Source of the DNA: Enoplosus armatus
Taxonomy: Eukaryota; Chordata; Actinopteri; Centrarchiformes; Enoplosidae
Length of the DNA stretch: 64,000 bases
NCBI RefSeq assembly: GCF_043641665.1
Contig: NC_092192.1
Coordinates: 22,954,978-23,018,977, forward strand
Direction of reading: 5' to 3'
The notes under the pieces are model-generated. The model ran no database searches, had not been told where the DNA came from, and saw only the letters and a list, made by a program, of their open reading frames with translations. Both the position numbers and the translations under genes were made by a program. This document shows, in pieces, positions 57,516 through 64,000 of this stretch. The stretch's first letter is position 1. Every line of letters begins with the position of its first letter.

Positions 57516-58507
57516 CCAGTCCGTGATTGCAGAGGAAGACAAGGGGCCCAAGACCCAGAGTCCAGCTTTTCTCCGGCTGGAACACCCATTTATGCGGTAC
57601 TTAAATGCCAACTTGTCAGCTTCCCGCGAGGAATGAAGTGCCCGTATCCGACACGGGAGTTTCGCCGGGGGCAAAAAGGTTGATTATACATGGTCTCGTT
57701 TAATAGGGAGGGGACACTCTTCCTCCTCTGCTCTTATTACGGCCTTGCTTTGAGAATTAGGATAGAAATCTTGCCTGGAGCCGCTTGAGGCTTTTTCCTT
57801 TTTGCCACAGCATACAGCATCAGGATTCCAGAGCAATAATCCTCAGCCACTCATACATTTACATTACTTGCATGAGGGGCAACACCTCCACCCACGGAAC
57901 ACGTGGGGGCATTTTGGAGGACAATTCCAGCATTGGTATGCGCTCATGTTTTACATTTTCGGCCCACTTTGCTTTGCTTGTCGTTGTCCAATTCACGTTC
58001 CAGAAGTCAGAGATCACCACCCACACTTGAGACTAGGAGTTCAGTCAGTTCATTTTAAGTGGATGATATGAGGGGTGGCTGGACTGGACAGGCATTCAAG
58101 TCCTCTAGTGCGGGGCCTGGCCGCCGTGTCAACGGGCTAAAATATAATAGAAACTGCAGCGGCTGCCCGCTCTGCTGCTTGTCAGACTTGTGATATTGCT
58201 GCGTTCACACCTCTCGTGACGAACATTTCGCGGGACCTCAGCAGAAAATGGGAGCCGCCGCCGCACTATTTTGCCCCATTAAAGCTAATGTATCCATTCC
58301 CCGCGGCTCAGCCCCCGGTGAATTACACGGGGGCTGTTATGTCAGCCGCTGTGGTGAAACACATGGCTGACTCCTGATGACATTACAGACATATTTGTGG
58401 AGTCAGTATAGGGCTGACTCCACAGGTAGGCCTTCTATTTTACACTGAGTGACAGCGCGGGGATGGAAGTATGCTAATGTGACATTATCTGGGGTGTACT
58501 CTCTCCC
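57516..58507. other. Unassigned non-coding sequence
   Basis: No gene or repeat recognised. Composition is mixed. Confidence 0.55.
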
Positions 58508-58508
58508 A

Positions 58509-58532
58509 ACACACACCCACACACACACACAC
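58509..58532 (+). repeat. (CA)n microsatellite, imperfect
   Basis: About eleven CA units with one CCC interruption. Confidence 0.88.
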
Positions 58533-58565
58533 TCGCTCACACTTATACACATCCAGATTAGGGTA

Positions 58566-58567
<2 letters not shown>

Positions 58568-58598
<31 letters not shown>
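58568..58598 (+). repeat. Poly-G run (31 G), longest homopolymer of the window
   Basis: Uninterrupted G31. A run of this length is expected to be length-polymorphic and error-prone in sequencing, so the exact count is uncertain. Confidence 0.95.
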
Positions 58599-58962
58599 CG
58601 ACTGTCACTGACTAATCAACGCTGCTCTTTTGCAACGAGCACAACGGCTCCCGTGTAAATGAGCAGGTTATTTTCGGGCGAAGCCTGAGTCACTTGCTTG
58701 ACACGCCGCGCGCCTTCTCAGAGCGACAAAAAAAATGTAAAAAAAAAATCACCCGTCGCCGCGCTAGCTCCCTCCGCAAAAACTCCAACGGGGCCCGGAT
58801 GGTATTTCTCAAGGATCTACCGCTTTCTGTGTGCGAGAGTGACTCGACTGAGAGACACGCCGCGTCCCGACTGCCGAGAGAGCTTTTTTCTTTTTTTTGT
58901 CATCACGCAGTCAGTTCCACTCCAAGATCTTGTCTGTCTCAGAGCAGCGAGCACCTGAATAT

Positions 58963-58980
58963 CGCCGCCGCCGCCGCCGC
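58963..58980 (+). repeat. (GCC)6 trinucleotide repeat
   Basis: Six CGC/GCC units within a CpG-rich stretch. Frames read it as polyalanine. Confidence 0.9.
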
Positions 58981-59014
58981 TTTAAGTGGAGCGCCTGTCA
59001 CAGGTGAAGTGCAG

Positions 59015-59047
59015 CCCCCCCCCCCCCCCACCACCACCACCACCACC
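59015..59047 (+). repeat. Poly-C (15) plus (CCA)6
   Basis: C15 running into six CCA units, continuing as 'ccacc'. Confidence 0.93.
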
Positions 59048-59710
59048 TTGTGCGTATGCATGTTCACACATCTGACTGGAGGCTTACGGCGGACGATTAA
59101 CCACGCCGGGGCAATTTGGCGAGAATATTCACTCAATTAGCTCCTTCCCATTACGCTAACGAATCATTTGAGCAGCATTGCCTCGCGCATTAGCATAATG
59201 GCGGAGCCGACGGAGCATCCTGTATCACAGCGTACCCAGATACCTGCCTCTCATTTTCTTTTCGGCTGTGTCGCTTCTTACCATCTCCTTCTCGTTTGAG
59301 TTGAATCAGCATGTGAGGCATTTCAGACACATTATTATTTTCCTTTCTGGTACAGAACAATAGAGCAGGGGGGGGGGTGGGGGGGGGGTTACACAGTGCT
59401 TCCCTTTGTGCCGCGCAGCAGAGGCGTCTGACTCACGCCTCAATCACACGCTGCTGCCGATATATAAAGCAAAACAAAGTGCCCTTATTGCATGGCCAGA
59501 AGCACAGCCAACGCAGCCTCTTTGACGGAGGAGGTCACGATGCCTGAGAGAAAACAGAAGGCACAAAAAAAACACAACAACAAAACGACAACAAAACAAC
59601 CAGTGCGGAGCGGATAAAAGACGGAAGGCAGAGAGAGAATGTTTCCTATTCTGATTCTGTGATGTCTCAATGTTCAAAAGTTCCGCGCTGATGTGATACA
59701 CTGTTATACT

Positions 59711-59714
<4 letters not shown>

Positions 59715-59741
<27 letters not shown>
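59715..59741 (+). repeat. (GT)13 microsatellite
   Basis: Near-perfect GT tract of 27 nt with one A interruption at the left edge. Confidence 0.93.
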
Positions 59742-59744
<3 letters not shown>

Positions 59745-60231
59745 TGTTTTTAGATTTCCCACCTGACAACAGTTTGCACACCGACCAGCGACTGCCGGCT
59801 CGTCAAACCAGTTAAGATGTGATAATGGCAGCTGTTTACAAAAAAACAAACAAAAAACCCCCAAAAAAAACTAAAGTGCGCCATCAGAAAATTTCAACCA
59901 TCTCTCAAAGCAGTTTCTCAAACCTTCCATCAGCACTGCAAATCATTGCAATTACTATAATGGAACTCATTTTGGTATTTTCTTCTTTTTTTTTTCAAAA
60001 GAAAAAGAAAAAAACGGCGGAGCAGATCTCAATGTAAAATTCGACATGAAAGCCCGATAGAGGGTGAAGAATTGAACTTAGCATTGAAATTACAGTAAGT
60101 GTGCGTCTGACAACCGAAAGCAGGGCTCACTCGGAGTGTAGCGTCGCCCTTGAGCCTACCGATCGGTTTACAAACGAGCGGGAAAGGGCGGAGCGGGATT
60201 TTAACATCTTAACGACGCAATGGAGCGTAGG

Positions 60232-60276
60232 ACTCTCTCTCTCTCTCTCCCTCTATATATATATATATATATATAT
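60232..60276 (+). repeat. (TC)n plus (TA)n compound microsatellite
   Basis: About ten TC units (60232-60253) followed by eleven TA units (60254-60276). Confidence 0.93.
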
Positions 60277-61823
60277 TTACACATATAAACAGGATAAAAT
60301 GCCTTTTAAAAGTGAAGGCATTGCTCAAAACGCTCAAAAAAACAGGAGGAGTTCTTAAAAACCCGCACTGGCGGAAATAATATTTTGCCAGCAGAATCAA
60401 CTCGTACACAAGATGTTCAGCCTGTTCGTCCTGCATGAAATTCCCCAAGCGATGCAGCTGTACTGGAAAGTTAGGATTTTGGGGGGGTTTTTTTTGTCAG
60501 ATTGCTCCGGGAAAAAAACAAGCTGACGAAAAAAAGGTCGTTGCAATGATTCAGCGTCAGCCAGTTGCCGCTTCTGTCATCTGGGCTGTAGTTACAGGCC
60601 AAAACATTTTGGTGGCGCGGGAACCAGAGAACAAAATAACAAGTGGCCCTCATCGACCCATGTTTCTGCACTGTCCGCTATAAAGAGTCGCCACATGTAC
60701 GACGGACCAAATGGAATTCAAGATCTTGCGTTTTTTGTTGTCCCACGTAGGAAACATTCGGAAACATTACGCTTGTAAATGTGTCTCCAATATAGCAAGA
60801 CTTGTTCATGAAGCGGGTGGAGCTTCACGGGTCACTTATCGGCATCAAAATCACGTCTTAACAGAAACTCAACGCCACCGAATGTAATGACGACGGCATT
60901 CATAACAAATGACTTTGACCTTTTTTTTTGTTTGTTTTTTTAGCTTTAAAGTCCCGTTCATGACATCGACAGACACGATGTTCCTTCTATATATAATATG
61001 GCTTTTCTTTAAATTACTGTTTTTTTAGATGGAATTCTGTCTAAGGTTTGTATCTCTAGTTACAGGTTTGCACGTTTTCCACGTTTTTTGGAGAACACTT
61101 CCAATGGATAGATGTTCATACTACTTCTGGTCTGGGGAACAAGTGGGGTCAAAGTAAAAGGGAAGTAAGACTGTACTCCTGTATTTGAGACAGATGCTGT
61201 TCTTGCTGTTTCTAAGAAGGGATGGGATACCAGTTGACACCCACCACCACCACCACTGCTGCCAATACAGAGAAAAAATACACATATAGTCCACAAGTGA
61301 ACATATTTGCTTCCATTGTATCTGCACATCTCCACGATACCATTTTGAAATGCTGAACCCCGAAGTCATGGCATGGGCAACAAGTGGGTGAAACAAACCG
61401 GACTGTCGCCTGCGCTGACCACGATCACTTGAGCGTGACCAATGTGTGCCCGCATGGGTGCTCAGGTATTAATGTCTGAGGACTGGGGAGAGAAATGGGG
61501 GGGGGGGGGGCGGGGGGGATCCGTGCCCTCACAAGACACAATCCAATCCTCCATTAATTGCACTGATTGGTAGCTCATATTCAATTTGAACTCAATTAGG
61601 CTGTGCGACACACACACACACACAGCCAGACGGAGTCCAACGCAAATGCGGGGACCTCACCTCAGAGCAGCCAGTGGCGCACAGCCTCAACTGAGAGACA
61701 CGGCGGCGGCGTGGGACAATTAAAGCCAAGCGGTTCAGAAGGGGGAGAGAGCCGGGCCCGTAATGAAGAGGCACAGCATCACTGCGGGGGAAAAGTTATC
61801 GTGATAATTTGTCCATCACTTTC

Positions 61824-61843
61824 TTTTTTTTTTTTTTTTTTTT
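61824..61843 (+). repeat. Poly-T run (20 T)
   Basis: Uninterrupted T20 followed by 'cttcttcagacaatt', which ends in a CAG. Confidence 0.94.
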
Positions 61844-62764
61844 CTTCTTCAGACAATTAAGGCGAAATGCTTTTCGGCTAAGTGCATCTCAGCCATTAGC
61901 GAGCGGCTCCGGTTCACTTCCAGTCCGCCGGCCCCTTACAAAGTTGCCATTTTGTTGTCAAGCCTTGGGATGGGATATTTCACAAATTCTGTCAAACAAA
62001 AACAGACACTGAAAATACCTCATTATCACATTAGAAGGTTCAAACGTATTTTCCTCCTGACGACTAAAAGTGTGGATTGCTAATGCGGAGCTGACTGCTA
62101 GAGACATGTATGCAGAGGGAGGAGGTTCGTTTGCACCCACTCTCCCAAACAAAGTCCCAAGAGTCTTTACCTGTGGTCTTTCTCGCTGTGCTTCACCTTC
62201 AGGCTTAATTAATGGCATAATTGGTATCTTTTTATCTACTGTATGTTTCAAGGAAATTTCACTATTTCTAGTGAATTGCAGTGAAGTCATTTTCTTGCGC
62301 TCTTGCTCCATCCTCCTCACGACTGATCACACAGGAAGATGCTGCGTGGGGTCTAACCGTTATGCCACGTCACCAGGACGAGAAGCCGCGGCAGCTAAAG
62401 GGTCCGGGAGTGCTCGCAACTATTTTGCGCACAGAATCTCAACAAAACTGCAAGCTGTGGCTATGTCACCCCCCCCCTGCAAACGGTTTGAGCCCGAGGA
62501 CTCCCACAAAAGGACAAAACCAAGGCACTTCATCGCAAAAAAAGTGTGTGTGTGTGTGTTAATTCCGACACGCAACAGGCCCAGTTAGCACGAAAGCGGA
62601 GTACTGTACCAAAGGCTTGCATGTGCTGTCCAACGCCATACCCCAAGGCAGTCCACTTTCAATCAGCGCCGAGCAATTTGTTTCACTTACCTAGGGAGAG
62701 GGGGAGAAAAGAGAGAAACAAACAAACGATTACTTCATGCATTCAAAATTGTATGCTGCATTAA

Positions 62765-62783
62765 GGGGGGGGGGGGGGGGGGG
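62765..62783 (+). repeat. Poly-G run (19 G)
   Basis: Uninterrupted G19. Confidence 0.95.
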
Positions 62784-62986
62784 ACTCATTCGCTCGCTCA
62801 TTGCGATCCAGCCTTGGCGCCGGCGGGGGACGAAGGGGACTCACAGTTTCATTAAATTGAGACATTGCTCAGGATGTGATCGCTGGTGACTCGCCAGCCA
62901 TTTGGGCCCGAAGGAACTGATCCGCTGTGCGTGGCAGCCCAGCTATTTTGCATGCAACGCAGCGAGCACATGCGGTACCCCATGCA

Positions 62987-63015
62987 CCCCCCCCCCCCCC
63001 CCACCCCCCCCCCCC
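62987..63015 (+). repeat. Poly-C runs (16 C and 12 C)
   Basis: C16, a single A, then C12. Confidence 0.95.
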
Positions 63016-63956
63016 GACACTTCAGTCAAGGGCGTGAGTTTATTTATTTATTGATATCACAGGGGAACTATCTGATCTATAATCTATATCGCTGTTGTGT
63101 TAACACAGATTAGGGGGGGGGGGGTGAGTTCCTGGTTGTCAGAGTGCAGCCGTCCTGGTTTGGGATTTTATTATCCTGCATTGAGTTGCTGAGGATTAAT
63201 AATGGGCCTCAGACTCCATGCCAAATTTTTTTTTTTACAGGCACAAGAGATGACTGACAGTCCTCTTCCTGGAGGAGGCAAACCCGCATAAGACTCCCAA
63301 ACAGACGGTCAATCACTGTCTCACACCCCCCCCCCCCATCCCCTTCCGTCATGTAAAATCCCCAAATCCCAAAGGAACAAAAGACCTTGTGCTCGGGCGG
63401 AGGCCCGGCTTAACAAAAAGTGTCCCCGCGGCGAAGAACAAGGCGATAACCCTCCGCCTCATCACGGGACTAACTAACTAACTGTACACTCCGCGGAGCT
63501 ATACACAAACGACAAATTGGATTACTTCACGAGAAGAGCAGGAAAAAACCAAGAGCAAACTGGAACCGGGAAAAGAATTTACGTATTCTCCTCAACTGCC
63601 CAGCAACGTCAGCCCCCTGCAGAAGGCTGCAGAATCAGGCTCCACTCGTGCCACATATTCGCACCACCGACCCTTTCTTTTTGTTTGTTTTTCAGAGGTT
63701 TAGGGGTCACATCACCCCCTCGGTTCCTTGATTGGCCCGGGTCAGTACCCGGGTTGGGCTCTTATCGATCCTCAGAGGTGTGTTTTTTCTGGCTTCATCT
63801 GAACTGAGCTTGTGAGATAGCGATTGGCTTTGCGGGGCTCAGACGTTCACGGCCGCAAAGATAACACGACTTCACAACTTTTTTACGAAAAAATAAATTA
63901 AAAAAAGCTTTAAATGTTATTCATTCCCTTGCTTTATCTGTTAACTTGAGGGCTTC

Positions 63957-63981
63957 TTTTTTTTTTTTTTTTTTTTTTTTT
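63957..63981 (+). repeat. Poly-T run (25 T) at the window edge
   Basis: Uninterrupted T25 close to the right end. If it is the tail of a minus-strand retro-insert, the body would lie beyond 64000. Confidence 0.93.
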
Positions 63982-64000
63982 AGAGTTTTATAAGTTTGCC

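Larger units (their letters stand above)
58599..64000. other. Unassigned non-coding sequence, simple-repeat rich
   Basis: No gene recognised. 58690-58990 is CpG-rich. Landmarks not listed separately are a G-rich patch at 59370-59388, G14 at 61497-61510, a CAC tract near 61.24 kb, (CA)n at 61610-61623, (GT)n at 62543-62559 and G12 at 63113-63124. A polypyrimidine tract with CAG at 63673-63695 looks like a splice acceptor, but no exon I recognise follows it. Confidence 0.55.

Noticed and set aside
63673..63807. Polypyrimidine tract plus CAG, then an open frame to 63807
   Set aside because: The downstream frame has no recognisable motif and no donor was found; such acceptors are common by chance in T-rich DNA.
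1..64000. CRISPR array or prokaryotic operon
   Set aside because: Repeats are microsatellites and dispersed elements without the regular repeat-spacer pattern, and base and frame structure are those of vertebrate intergenic DNA.

Overview
This window reads as vertebrate nuclear DNA, most likely from a percomorph (spiny-rayed) teleost fish. The support is indirect. It has very dense (CA)n, (GA)n, (TA)n and poly-G/poly-C simple repeats, many long untranslatable stretches, and fragments of several interspersed repeat families that I recognise from teleost genomes: an L2-like LINE 3' end, a TTAA-flanked short inverted-repeat element, a repeat built from ~140-bp 'tggtggcgctaga' units, and degenerate 'aagtctcaagt' repeats. 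No species can be named. Nothing prokaryotic, plasmid-like or viral was seen.

No host protein-coding gene could be supported. Open frames reach at most about 210 codons, usually run through homopolymers or microsatellites, and none gives a product I recognise. The only recognisable coding sequence is the C-terminal tail of a dead LINE reverse transcriptase ORF (41843-42202). No complete tRNA, rRNA or miRNA gene was recognised. The window is best read as intergenic or large-intron DNA, possibly a regulatory gene desert.

Layout. 1-16.9 kb is mostly unassigned sequence with microsatellites, including a (CAG)10 tract and a 50-nt polypurine block. 16.9-17.7 kb is a TTAA-flanked non-autonomous element interleaved with LINE 3'-end pieces. 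17.7-26.2 kb holds two CpG-rich segments, a cluster of four CACGTG boxes beside a 26-G run, a CTCF-like motif between CA repeats, and a second LINE fragment. 26.2-27.1 kb is a degenerate repeat field with a 155-174 bp direct duplication. 27-36 kb holds a tRNA-like mini-hairpin and a short interstitial telomeric array. 35.9-36.5 kb may be an LTR remnant. 41.8-42.7 kb holds the longest LINE copy. 46.4 and 48.5 kb carry two copies of an unnamed repeat. 53.8 kb has the densest CpG cluster, and 54.7 kb a perfect 15-bp hairpin. 56.9-57.5 kb is a diverged repeat with three internal units. 58.5-64 kb is again simple-repeat rich and holds the longest homopolymer, 31 G.

The strongest whole-window signal is the abundance of G/C mononucleotide runs: at least 28 of 15 nt or longer. 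Their strand appears to change in blocks. Other points for follow-up are the E-box/CLEAR-type cluster at 20.2 kb, the hairpin at 54.7 kb, the tRNA-like hairpin at 28.85 kb and the interleaved transposon structure at 17 kb. I found no convincing new gene system. Family names come from memory of teleost repeats and were not searched.
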